Positions 17,787 to 25,943 are shown, counted from the first letter of the stretch. The stretch: DNA of 64,000 bases from Spirosoma sp. 48-14 (GCF_001898575.1 NZ_MKUD01000070.1:124001-188000), one strand, 5' to 3'. Notes: generated from the sequence alone by a model not told the origin. Numbers and translations: made by a program.

Positions 17787-19277
17787 TTAATAGTCCATTA
17801 CTTTCGGGAGTTTTTCGCGGACGAACTGGTCGGTCGCTTCCGAAAATAGTTGTATAAATTTATCGGCTTCGCTGCCGTAGGCTTTGCCTTCAGCGGTTTT
17901 GTTGAGCGTCTGGTCGAAGTCGTCGACGATGTCCAGTTTTACGTCGGATTCACCGCCAAAAATGCCTCGTTTTTTCGGTTCAAAGCCGCGTACTGTATGG
18001 CCGAGGTTGGCCGCATCGAGCAAAAACGGCTCAAACGACCGCTTGTTCTCCCGCATCTCGGACAACCATTGTCGGAAAGCCGCGTCGAAATTTTTGACGC
18101 TGTTGAAAAACGACGAATTCAGGAACGACGACGAAATGGTTGGATTGGCTTTTGACCATTGAACTGTACCGGCTGCCTGCCGAAGTCGCTGACTCAGGTA
18201 TGTACTGAACAGCGCCATTTTAGATAAGGGTAGGTTGATCAGTTGTTTGGTCGGCGCTGCGAGGTGCCCCAACTGAATACTAATGCCATCCTGTTCAATA
18301 CCGAACTCTTTGAATACCGGATTCACAGGGCGACCGTTGCTAACGGCCAGGCTGCTGTCGTCGGTGTTCATGAAATCGACGATGGCCAGCGCCGACGCCA
18401 TTTCAACAAAATGAGCTTCGTTCTTCTGACCACCCGCACCCGGATCGTAGGTGTAGGCTTTCGTCTGGTCGTCGCCAATGTAGTAAAGCGTATTGACCGA
18501 CGGGTTCACACCCTTCTGGTAATAGTTCAAAGCCGCTTTGGTTTTGGCAATGAACGAAGCCGGGTCGATCAGCTTATTTTCGTTAGTAGTCAGGCTGAAA
18601 TAGGGCATCACCGTAACGGCTCCGATTTTGGCATCACGGAGGAAAGCCGGATTCGGAATTTGCCCGATGGCCTGCGCCCCCCGGATGTTTTTCAACAGAA
18701 TTGGGAAGCCAGCCGCGCCCGTTCCGCCAAAGATGGAGCTAACGATAAAGATACGGTCGTTGGCGCCAAAGTTTTCGGCAAATGCCTGGAACACATCCGA
18801 ATACCGAAACTGATTCAGCACCGTACTGCCGATGTTCGGGTTACCGACGAAACCAATATCCATTTTGGTCTCCAGATTTTCTTCTGAAAACAGCAGACTG
18901 GCAAAGGCTTTGGCGGGGGCATCGAGTCCTTCGTAGTTGATGTAGTCCCGGAATTTCTCCTGCTGAACACCCTGAAGTTCAAAAACGTAGGTATCGGCAA
19001 TGGTCGCGTTGCCACCAATTGAGCGGTTCAGCGTTTTGATTTCGGTACTAAAAAAGCCCGATGTTGGTTTGGTTTGCAGGTTTGCCCGGATGTTGCCGTA
19101 TTCTCGCAGTAGATCTTTAGTGCGCAGCAGGTCGTCATTGGTAGCGTGTGGATCGAGCACAATCGGGATAACCTCGTCCGTATTGTTCAGCTTCACGCCA
19201 GAGGCCAGCAGAAATGTGAGTGCCTTAAGCACCCGCGAACCCGTTCCGCCAATCGCAAAGACAAATAGTTTAGCCAT
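17787..19277 (-). CDS. Tubulin/FtsZ-like GTPase (Tubulin_2-type)
   Basis: ATG at 19277 gives a 496-residue protein starting MAKLFVFAIGGTGSRVLKAL. The frame extends to 19391, but the extra 38 codons are palindromic repeat sequence. Tubulin-superfamily marks are the first glycine-rich strand-loop (IGGTGSR, 10-15) and the GTP-binding signature loop SSIFGGTGAAGFP (GGTGAAG 184-190), equivalent to the FtsZ/tubulin GGTGS/TG loop. There is no resemblance to canonical FtsZ outside the GTPase motifs. FtsZ-like families near VWA and OmpA genes have been proposed as membrane-remodelling proteins, and this gene has a VWA-like lipoprotein two genes upstream. Filament formation is inferred. Confidence 0.87.
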   Translation of the reverse strand: MAKLFVFAIGGTGSRVLKALTFLLASGVKLNNTDEVIPIVLDPHATNDDLLRTKDLLREYGNIRANLQTKPTSGFFSTEIKTLNRSIGGNATIADTYVFELQGVQQEKFRDYINYEGLDAPAKAFASLLFSEENLETKMDIGFVGNPNIGSTVLNQFRYSDVFQAFAENFGANDRIFIVSSIFGGTGAAGFPILLKNIRGAQAIGQIPNPAFLRDAKIGAVTVMPYFSLTTNENKLIDPASFIAKTKAALNYYQKGVNPSVNTLYYIGDDQTKAYTYDPGAGGQKNEAHFVEMASALAIVDFMNTDDSSLAVSNGRPVNPVFKEFGIEQDGISIQLGHLAAPTKQLINLPLSKMALFSTYLSQRLRQAAGTVQWSKANPTISSSFLNSSFFNSVKNFDAAFRQWLSEMRENKRSFEPFLLDAANLGHTVRGFEPKKRGIFGGESDVKLDIVDDFDQTLNKTAEGKAYGSEADKFIQLFSEATDQFVREKLPKVMDY

Positions 19278-19291
19278 ATTTTTATTTTTTT

Positions 19292-19431
19292 GTAGAGACG
19301 CCATCCCTGGCGTCTCATGACCGGATGGTTTTATCCGGCGTAATAAATTGCTGATCGTCTCGTAACCGGATGGTTTTATCCGACGTAACAAATTGCTGAC
19401 GCACAGGAGACGCCAGGTATGGCGTCTCTAC
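19292..19431. repeat. GTAGAGACGC palindromic element with internal tandem duplication
   Basis: The outer arms are GTAGAGACGCCATCC (from 19292) and a matching inverted GGCGTCTCTAC ending at 19431. Inside, a 45-bp unit starting CCGGATGGTTTTATCC occurs twice in tandem (19321 and 19366). The first 38 bp nearly match the element at 60993 inside the cysteine desulfurase gene, so this is a dispersed family. Confidence 0.9.
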
Positions 19432-19438
19432 ATGTGGG

Positions 19439-19882
19439 TTATTTAGAAGGCCACAACATGGGCCGGTGTTTGGCATTTTTACTGAAATTTTTCATCACCA
19501 TCGAAATGATGAAGAAAATAACAGCCGTCAATAAGGCCATCTCGAAGGCGTAACTCAGGAAAACACTGATGCCCTGATCGAAGAGAGTCCCCTGGTTGGG
19601 GTCGGCTTCGTCGCGGGGAATTTCCTGGCCTTCTTTCTGATAACAGGTAACCAGCGAAATAATAAACAGGAGCACCGAACTGACGCCCATCATCAGCAGC
19701 CAGTTGCCCATGCCGCTGAAACTCACTTTGTTGAACGGCCAGATATAGAAAGCAACCGCTACGACAAAGGCAATGCCGATAGCCGTCAGGGTGAGGGGGG
19801 ATAACAGTTCTTCCTGGTACAGATCTTCCAGCAGGGCACTGTTCACAAACAGATTGTAAAAGTTATAGAGGGATTCTTCCAT
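19439..19882 (-). CDS. Three-TM membrane protein of the cytoskeletal cluster
   Basis: The 147-residue protein has three clear membrane segments: LTLTAIGIAFVVAVAFYIW (about 31-49), WLLMMGVSSVLLFIISLVTC (about 61-80) and AFEMALLTAVIFFIISMVM (about 112-130). An acidic loop with EIPRDEADPNQ separates the second and third, and the C-terminus is basic (KNFSKNAKHRPM). I recognise no family. It lies between the VWA-like lipoprotein and the tubulin-like gene, so it may recruit the GTPase to the inner membrane. That role is inferred from position. Confidence 0.8.
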   Translation of the reverse strand: MEESLYNFYNLFVNSALLEDLYQEELLSPLTLTAIGIAFVVAVAFYIWPFNKVSFSGMGNWLLMMGVSSVLLFIISLVTCYQKEGQEIPRDEADPNQGTLFDQGISVFLSYAFEMALLTAVIFFIISMVMKNFSKNAKHRPMLWPSK

Positions 19883-19887
19883 AAGTA

Positions 19888-20008
19888 AAGAGTGAAAGAG
19901 TGAAAGAGTGAAAGAGCGAAAAAAGGCTTATGTTGGCGTTTTGTCGGATTGATAATCCGCTCTTTCGCTCATTCACTCTTTCGCTCTTTAAAGTTCTTTC
20001 GCTCACTC
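19888..20008. repeat. GAGCGAAAGAGTGAAAG repeat pair forming a hairpin
   Basis: The left arm (19888-19922) is AAAGAGTGAAAGAGTGAAAG continued as AAAGAGCGAAA. The right arm (19958-19989) is its approximate reverse complement, with a further half unit at 19995-20008 that supplies the stop codon of the lipoprotein gene ending at 20003. The short 7-bp periodicity (GAAAGAG) suggests slippage or iterative growth. Confidence 0.8.
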
Positions 20009-21508
20009 AAGATTAATTGTTAACGTAAAATAGTCGGTTTGGTTATTGGGGTTGTAGGCTCGCTCGACGCCCTGTAAAAGGTTTTGGATGCCAAAAGTAG
20101 AACTGGCGTCGGGCGAGGCATCGTTGGTAGTGTTGGTGTTTTCGATCCAGCGGGGAGGGAATTCCCGGCGTAGGCGAATGGTAACGGTTCGTTTGCCACG
20201 GGCTGGTTTATCAGTCGTTAGGAGTAGCTTGTGGGTGGTACCATTAGCTCCAGCATAGGTTTGTACCGATGTGACGCGGAAATTGTCTTTGCCCGATACA
20301 TCGTACTGACTGGCATTGGTTAGCAATGAAGCGGGTACGCGCAGGGCCGACAGATCGACGGCTACCGGAATCGTTAAACTTTTGTCGGCTACGTCGGGCT
20401 GAACATCGGTGAGGGCGTGAACGGCTTTATCATGATTGCGTACCTCTTCGTCCGACCGCTTGAAACGACCTTTTCGGGCAGGATCATTGACCAGAACGCT
20501 GTAGAAAGGCGTAACGGCCTTGGTATCACGACCAAAGAACCACGAGTCCTGATAGCCGGGTAATTCGTTGAACTGGCGGATGGTCTGGTAGGTTTGGTCC
20601 TGGTACAGCCGCTGCATGGCTTCGTTGCGGCCGATCAGGCAGAGGTAATAGGGCCGTTCGCCCGTATATTTTTTCTTGGCGTTGTTCCAGCTATAATACG
20701 TACCATCGAAGTCGGCTTTCAGTTTGATCACCAGCATCGAATGGGTGTTGGCATAGGGGTTGAATACCGTAGAGAGTAACGAACTGGCGGCATCGAGGGT
20801 TTTCTGGGCGCTCATACCCGTCAGGCTGGGGTCGGAGTAGATCAGGTCTGAAACCAGGATGCTTAGGTCGTCGCCAGAGGTATTCTGGAGAATATCGCTG
20901 AAAATCTTCTCGAAGTCGGTGCTGGTGGTTTTGCCCTTCGTTTTGGCAACCGTAAAAATGTCTTTCTCCTTAAAAAACTGCGAGAGCGACAAGCCCAGGT
21001 CGTTGACTTCGGTATTGACCACGAATAGTTTTCCCTGGTTGGGATTAACCGCATCAAACTCCGTCAGCACATCATTGAGCGTTCGTTTAAATAGACCGTT
21101 GCCGCCCGGTGCATCGTAGGGAAACATACTGCCACTAGCCTCCAGATAAAGCTTCAGCCGCAATGGTTTGCCAGCTACCGCACCACCTGATAGGTTCAGG
21201 GTAGGGTTCTTGCCCTCTTTTACCAGTTTACGATAAGTACGGTTTCGTTTAATGTAAGCCACTAATGCCGACTCATCCAGTTTTCCGTCGGGTGTGATCA
21301 GAATACTGGTTTTTTTATCTTTCCCTAATGCCTTGCTCTCCTGACCGATAAAGACCCGCAGGGCATCGGCCTCTTCAACATCGAGGGTATTATCTTCCAG
21401 CGCATCGCTGATCTGGCTATCGAGCTGGTCGGCGGAGCTGGAACAGCCCACCAGCCCACCAAGCAAAGCAACAGCAAACAGCCATGCGCAAAAACGGGTG
21501 CAAATCAT
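20003..21508 (-). CDS. VWA-like lipoprotein with degenerate MIDAS
   Basis: ATG at 21508 (MICTRFCAWLFAVALLGGLVGC) gives a standard lipoprotein signal with Cys22; an upstream start at 21571 is less likely. A helical segment (SSADQLDSQISDALEDNTLD) precedes a Rossmann-type domain in which LKLYLEASGSMFPYD stands where VWA domains have DxSxS; the first Asp is Glu. TSTDFEKIF and ILVSDLIYSDP may be the Thr and Asp MIDAS positions. The C-terminal third is beta-rich (DKPARGKRTVTIRLRREFP). It is the promoter-proximal gene of the minus-strand cluster and may be its periplasmic sensor or ligand binder. The VWA assignment is by motif, not by alignment. Confidence 0.72.
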   Translation of the reverse strand: MICTRFCAWLFAVALLGGLVGCSSSADQLDSQISDALEDNTLDVEEADALRVFIGQESKALGKDKKTSILITPDGKLDESALVAYIKRNRTYRKLVKEGKNPTLNLSGGAVAGKPLRLKLYLEASGSMFPYDAPGGNGLFKRTLNDVLTEFDAVNPNQGKLFVVNTEVNDLGLSLSQFFKEKDIFTVAKTKGKTTSTDFEKIFSDILQNTSGDDLSILVSDLIYSDPSLTGMSAQKTLDAASSLLSTVFNPYANTHSMLVIKLKADFDGTYYSWNNAKKKYTGERPYYLCLIGRNEAMQRLYQDQTYQTIRQFNELPGYQDSWFFGRDTKAVTPFYSVLVNDPARKGRFKRSDEEVRNHDKAVHALTDVQPDVADKSLTIPVAVDLSALRVPASLLTNASQYDVSGKDNFRVTSVQTYAGANGTTHKLLLTTDKPARGKRTVTIRLRREFPPRWIENTNTTNDASPDASSTFGIQNLLQGVERAYNPNNQTDYFTLTINLE

Positions 21509-21681
21509 GAACAGTTGTTTAATAGTTAGCAACGAATAGGGGAGCCCTGTACGCCCAAATTTCACCCACATTCTCGTTCACGGAGCGCGCTACCTTTAAA
21601 TTTTCTTAAAATTCTATACATCCTAACGAACAGACCATCCATTTTATGTCAATCGGTACGGTTAAACGATGAACGGACGTT

Positions 21682-21689
21682 TACCTTTG
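21682..21689 (+). promoter_or_regulatory. Candidate -7 element TACCTTTG
   Basis: TACCTTTG matches the Bacteroidota -7 consensus TAnnTTTG, 89 bp before the likely GTG start at 21771. No good -33 element is visible at the usual distance. Confidence 0.35.
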
Positions 21690-21700
21690 TAGGATAAAAT

Positions 21701-21735
21701 AAAGAGTGAACGAGTGAAAGAGCGAAAGAGCGATT
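21701..21735. repeat. Single arm of the GAGCGAAAGAG repeat
   Basis: The sequence begins AAAGAGTGAACGAGTGAAAG and continues GAGCGAAAGAGCG, the same family as at 19888 and 48383. There is no clear second arm nearby. An in-frame GTG at 21714 lies inside it and would be a spurious start for the next gene. Confidence 0.6.
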
Positions 21736-21770
21736 GTCGATTTTCATCCCTTGTGTTGAATCAGGTACTT

Positions 21771-23531
21771 GTGACCGATTTATACGATAGAATATTTCAT
21801 TTCTTTGTTTTTGCCCTTTTACTGGCTCTTCCATTTTTTCTGCAAAACTGCGCGCAGGTGGCCCAACCGCCTGGCGGTAAGAAAGATACATTGGCACCTA
21901 AACTGGTCAGTAGTATCCCTTCAGCCCGTCAGTTAAACTACGATGGTAAGTTTGTGGAACTGGAATTTGATGAGTACGTCAATAGTGAAAACCTGCAACA
22001 GAAAATTACGATCACTCCGCAGGATAGCAATACCTATGTGGTAAAATCGCTGCCTAAAGGCATTCGATTAAACTTCAACAAACCTTTTCTGAAGAATACA
22101 ACCTATACCATCGACTTTGCCGACGGCATAAAAGACGTTACTGAACGGAACATCGCCAAAAATACGAAAGTGGTATTCAGCACCGGGTCTGTGATCGATT
22201 CGCTCTACCTGACGGGCAATGTGGTCGATGATGAAAGCCGACTGCCCCTGTTAAGTTTTGTTGTTGGGCTGTTTGCTCCTACCGATACGCTACCGATCAA
22301 TCGGAAACGGCCTCAGTATTTTGCCCGGACCGATAGTAATGGCAACTACCGCATCGAAAACGTAAAGGCAGGTCAGTATAAAGTATATGGGTTCGATGAT
22401 AAGGATTTGAATCTGGTCAACAACACACCGGGCGAGCGGGTTGCTTTCCGCGATAGCGTGCTGAACCTAAACCGCAACTATACGGATGTGAACCTGGTGG
22501 CGTTTCGGGGGTACGGAAAACCACGAATCAGCCGACGTGAGCGTACCGACGAAACCCTGGGCCTGGAACTGAGCAGCGGTATTGCCAGCTATAAACTACG
22601 CTACGGTCGCCCTACGTCGACGTCGGCCGTATCCACGTCGGCCGTCTCCACAACGGCAACTTCCACATCCGCTACGTCTGCATCAGCTACGTCCACCACA
22701 GTGTCTGGTTCTTCATCGGGCGATTCGCTGGTGTCGTTTCTGGAAAATCCGAAAATGATTCGGTTGTTTCGACCGGCCAATCGGGCTGCCGACGATACCA
22801 TTCACGTAACCATTATGGCTGAAGATTCAGTTGGGAACGTGACGGAACTGCGGGAACGTATCTATTTTTCTCCGCTGAAAACCAGAGCTAAAAACCGGAC
22901 TGGGCTAACTGTGCAGGTGTCTCCGCCATCGGGGGAGCCGATCGACAATAATCTGGAGTTTACGCTGACCTTTAACAAGCCAATTCTGCGCTACAATACA
23001 AACCAGATTATTATTGGCCCCGATAGTACCAAACCGTTTCCGCTGACTCGTGCCGATCTGATGTGGAGTAACAATTTCTCCCGGTTGGTCATTGCCCGAA
23101 AAACCAACCTGCGCGACAGTGTGCTGTTTAGGTTGCAGAAGGGCTCGTTTATTAGTGTTCAGGGTGATACACTAGCCCGATACTCCGCCAAATATATCAT
23201 TGCCGAAGAGGATAGCTACGGGTTGATTGCTGGTCGGGTGAGTCCCGCAACCGTAGGGGCGGCTGGTAATAACTTCATCATCGAACTGCTCGACGATAAG
23301 TACAAGGTTATCCGATCGGTGTACGGAACGCCCTCGTATAGTTTTGGGCGATTAAAACCTGGGATGTACCGTGTACGTCTGATTATCGATTCGAACGGAA
23401 ACCGAAAGCGCGACATCGGTAATGTGCAGAAAGGCATCCAGCCCGAACGAATCGTCTATGCGCCCGGCACCGAAGAAAATGGTACCATCCGCGTCAAACA
23501 GAATTTTGAACTGACTGATATTGATTTTTGA
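21771..23531 (+). CDS. Ig-like (Big_5-type) surface lipoprotein
   Basis: GTG at 21771 gives VTDLYDRIFHFFVFALLLAL and a lipobox at FFLQNC; an in-frame GTG at 21714 lies in repeat sequence. The mature protein starts AQVAQPPGGKKDTLAPKLVSSIPS, the typical opening of Bacteroidota lipoproteins with an N-terminal Big_5/Ig-like domain. Next come a carboxypeptidase-regulatory-like beta module (GNYRIENVKAGQYKVYGFDD), a Ser/Thr/Ala low-complexity tract around the middle (SAVSTSAVSTTATSTSATSA), and a second Ig-like half (LEFTLTFNKPILRYN). Probably a surface adhesin or scaffold. It diverges from the VWA-like lipoprotein gene. Confidence 0.8.
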   Translation: MTDLYDRIFHFFVFALLLALPFFLQNCAQVAQPPGGKKDTLAPKLVSSIPSARQLNYDGKFVELEFDEYVNSENLQQKITITPQDSNTYVVKSLPKGIRLNFNKPFLKNTTYTIDFADGIKDVTERNIAKNTKVVFSTGSVIDSLYLTGNVVDDESRLPLLSFVVGLFAPTDTLPINRKRPQYFARTDSNGNYRIENVKAGQYKVYGFDDKDLNLVNNTPGERVAFRDSVLNLNRNYTDVNLVAFRGYGKPRISRRERTDETLGLELSSGIASYKLRYGRPTSTSAVSTSAVSTTATSTSATSASATSTTVSGSSSGDSLVSFLENPKMIRLFRPANRAADDTIHVTIMAEDSVGNVTELRERIYFSPLKTRAKNRTGLTVQVSPPSGEPIDNNLEFTLTFNKPILRYNTNQIIIGPDSTKPFPLTRADLMWSNNFSRLVIARKTNLRDSVLFRLQKGSFISVQGDTLARYSAKYIIAEEDSYGLIAGRVSPATVGAAGNNFIIELLDDKYKVIRSVYGTPSYSFGRLKPGMYRVRLIIDSNGNRKRDIGNVQKGIQPERIVYAPGTEENGTIRVKQNFELTDIDF

Positions 23532-23727
23532 GTGGTGGTCGTTTTGGGCCTTTTCGTATATAATGAGAATGGCTAATTGGCTAAGTAGTTTGCTTTTAAG
23601 GGATAATTAAAAGGTATTATTGGCTTACCTAATTTTAAGACAAAGACTCGTTTGTAAATTGTATTAATATATTTCCATATCAAGGGTTATAGGTACGATT
23701 GTTTTGTACTAATCTTTAAGCGTCGAA

Positions 23728-24681
23728 ATGACTTTACTAAGTAAATTTTTTGAAGGGAGAGAAGCTTTATTTGAAACTTTCGAAGAGTTTGACGATAGGC
23801 ATGGCTTAGGTATTATAAACAGTCTATACAAAGAAAATAATGAGGTTGATTTTTTGTCAAAAATTACAGAAATTCATTTCGGCCTTTTCTTTGGTACATT
23901 TAGCAGTTCTGTAAAATATAGTAAAATGTATGATAAGCTAACGCCTGATTGGGCTTTGACTATAAACGGTCAAGAGATTATTGCTGAGGTCATGAGGCTT
24001 AATCCATCAGTAGCAGACAAAGTGAAGCTTGATTTTGACTCGAAATTTATGAATGCCTTGCATGAAATAAAGCAAAAATGCGTTCTGGAATTTTCTTATG
24101 ATGATAAAATAATTAATATAGATAAAATTAATATTATTAAATGTAAAGCTTTAGTAGAAAGTTGGCTTAATAATAAACCAGCTATTAATGAAATGATATT
24201 GATAGATAATATGATAGAGGTAAGATTAATTAATTATATTCCAAATGTTGAACACGTCTGTCTAATAGGCGGTGGAGGAGCTATAAATTTTAACTACAAT
24301 CGGTTAAGAGGGGAAAACAGCGCATTGCTAAAGAAAGCTAGAAAATATTCTCAAATAGTTGATAAATATAACCTTCCATATATTATTTGTATTTACTTGG
24401 ATTTTCATAGTTGGTTTGATAAGGATGATTTATACAGGACACTTTATGGGCTTTCAGTAGAGCACGAAGCAGAAATAAATTATTTTTCTCACGATATTGA
24501 AAACGCACTGTTTTACTCGGAGAGAGAAATAATGGCTAATGTTAGTGGAGTGCTGTTAAGACAAAATGGTGAGTTTACATATTATAATAATTATCACAAA
24601 AACAATAGATTGAAGGATATAAATCAAGAATTATTTTCAGAGTGGCAGTACACTTATGAATCATACGCAAAAAAGTATTGA
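23728..24681 (+). CDS. AT-rich hypothetical protein, possible PD-(D/E)xK-like nuclease
   Basis: The 317-residue protein is much richer in Asn, Lys, Ile and Tyr and in AT codons than its neighbours, pointing to recent acquisition. The segment LTPDWALTINGQEIIAEVMR has the spacing of a PD-(D/E)xK nuclease core (P-D, then E-x-V/K), but the usual Lys is Met/Arg, so this is only a hint. A later glycine-rich strand, HVCLIGGGGAINFNYN, and YIICIYLDFHSW are also notable. It lies beside a truncated vapC (24706-24852), consistent with insertion of a foreign gene. No family recognised. Confidence 0.65.
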   Translation: MTLLSKFFEGREALFETFEEFDDRHGLGIINSLYKENNEVDFLSKITEIHFGLFFGTFSSSVKYSKMYDKLTPDWALTINGQEIIAEVMRLNPSVADKVKLDFDSKFMNALHEIKQKCVLEFSYDDKIINIDKINIIKCKALVESWLNNKPAINEMILIDNMIEVRLINYIPNVEHVCLIGGGGAINFNYNRLRGENSALLKKARKYSQIVDKYNLPYIICIYLDFHSWFDKDDLYRTLYGLSVEHEAEINYFSHDIENALFYSEREIMANVSGVLLRQNGEFTYYNNYHKNNRLKDINQELFSEWQYTYESYAKKY

Positions 24682-24705
24682 TTTAATTGGTACGGTAAAT
24701 TCATA

Positions 24706-24852
24706 TTATGGGCGTTGTAGCGAGTTCCTTATTTCAAGGATACTGATTTCCGAAATATAACAATTCAAAAAGCCAACTTCACGAATTTTCTGGCTAATAC
24801 CATGCCGGTCATTCAGATGGTGGATCAATATGTTGGTATCAAGCAAATACAT
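24706..24852 (-). pseudogene. Truncated VapC-like PIN-domain toxin
   Basis: ATG at 24852 abuts the stop of the upstream antitoxin-like gene. The frame encodes only 48 residues, MYLLDTNILIHHL...ISEISILE, followed by a stop at 24706. MYLLDTNILIH is the canonical first strand of VapC toxins with catalytic Asp5, and SEISILE holds the next conserved acidic residue. A complete VapC has about 130 residues, so the C-terminal two thirds and their metal-binding acids are missing. The lost part abuts the AT-rich 317-residue gene, whose stop is only 24 bp away. Presumably inactive. Confidence 0.8.
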
Positions 24853-25086
24853 TTAGAGGGGTAAATCAATTGTTTTGGTAGTGCGGGCCGATTCGATAAG
24901 GTCAATTAATTCGTCGGTAGATTGTTCACTCTGCCAACTTCCAGCTAAAGAGAAAAAACGGTCTTCTGCCTTGGTTAATTCTTCCAGACTTTGCGATTCT
25001 TCCCGGTAGTCAACCTGAAGGCGTTTGGCCAGATCAACAAAAAGTTGATAATCGGCTTGGTTCTTGGTTTCCAGAACGAGTGTCAT
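24853..25086 (-). CDS. Antitoxin-like protein paired with a truncated VapC
   Basis: The 77-residue acidic protein starts MTLVLETKNQADYQLFVDLAKRL and ends TKTIDLPL. It resembles small antitoxins of Bacteroidota VapBC-type modules in length, charge and position; it has no helix-turn-helix I can identify. Its TAA directly abuts the ATG of the truncated PIN-domain frame, the usual antitoxin-toxin order. Because the toxin is broken, the antitoxin may be an orphan under relaxed selection. Confidence 0.7.
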   Translation of the reverse strand: MTLVLETKNQADYQLFVDLAKRLQVDYREESQSLEELTKAEDRFFSLAGSWQSEQSTDELIDLIESARTTKTIDLPL

Positions 25087-25268
25087 GTATTGGTAGATGA
25101 TTGATAATACACTGTTACAAAACTAACAAACTTACACCCCTATCTTGTTGCAAGACCTTAAAATACGTTCCGACAGGTATTTTGGCTTAGATTTTTGATT
25201 ACCAGTTGCTTTGGGTGAGGTCTTTTCTATATTTGATCAAAATACCCCAAACCGTTCTCATAATCAGC

Positions 25269-25943
25269 ATGAAATCGTTCTTTCTGTTCCTCTTTTTTAC
25301 GAGTAGTATAGTCCTGGTGTATGGTCAGGGAAAACTACCGACTGGGACCGTAACCGTCCCCAAAAATATCACAGCCACTCTCCCTAAAAATCAGAAGTTT
25401 CCAACGGTTGTCCTGCCTTGTAAGCTACACAATGGTAAAGATCGGCCCTACCCCTGCGAATTTGCTCTGCTGAAACTGGTTTTCTATGACACCAATGGTA
25501 ACAAGATTGGTGAGGCTACCCAAAAGAATCCGAGTTTTACACTACCTCTGTCGAAAGCGAAATCGGCACCGGCAAATGGAGCCAAGGGGCTGGTAACCTA
25601 CAATGTACGCGCTACCATGACGCGCATCAATCCGCCTGCCTTTCCGCCTAAAGATGGGTATATGGTGCGTAGTGCTTTTGTGACGTTGGCCCTTCAATCG
25701 GATCCACTGACTACGCATGCATCGGGTGTTTCGATTCCATCGCCTACCAATGGCCCCATCGAAATACCGTTTACGGTATCCTGGCTCTATGAAAAATCAG
25801 AAGGTATAACCGTCGGGCCCCGTGAGTTTTATATCGAAAACGATGTTACGACGACTAAATTCCCATTTAGTTCGGATGTGCCTATGCGCGACAAGGCGGA
25901 GGTTTCACTAGTTGTTCAGCCTAAAATCGATTATACGAAATAA
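25269..25943 (+). CDS. Exported protein of unknown function
   Basis: ATG at 25269 begins a signal peptide (MKSFFLFLFFTSSIVLVYGQ); the frame opens at 25206 but the earlier codons do not encode a signal-like start. The 224-residue product is beta-rich with many Pro/Lys/Thr residues (TGTVTVPKNITATLPKNQ, IPFTVSWLYEKSEGITVGPR) and one Cys pair (LPCKLHNGKDRPYPC). It probably is a periplasmic or surface Ig-like protein. It lies 72 bp upstream of the pentapeptide-repeat gene on the same strand. No family recognised. Confidence 0.7.
   Translation: MKSFFLFLFFTSSIVLVYGQGKLPTGTVTVPKNITATLPKNQKFPTVVLPCKLHNGKDRPYPCEFALLKLVFYDTNGNKIGEATQKNPSFTLPLSKAKSAPANGAKGLVTYNVRATMTRINPPAFPPKDGYMVRSAFVTLALQSDPLTTHASGVSIPSPTNGPIEIPFTVSWLYEKSEGITVGPREFYIENDVTTTKFPFSSDVPMRDKAEVSLVVQPKIDYTK

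Noticed and set aside
19278-19391. N-terminal extension of the tubulin-like protein (LRRIKPSGYETISNLLRR)
   Set aside because: Encoded by the tandem units of the palindromic repeat; the GTPase fold starts at MAKLFVFAIGGTGS.
22600-22720. Ser/Thr/Ala low-complexity tract as a separate repeat element
   Set aside because: In-frame imperfect coding repeat of a surface lipoprotein; no inverted arms.
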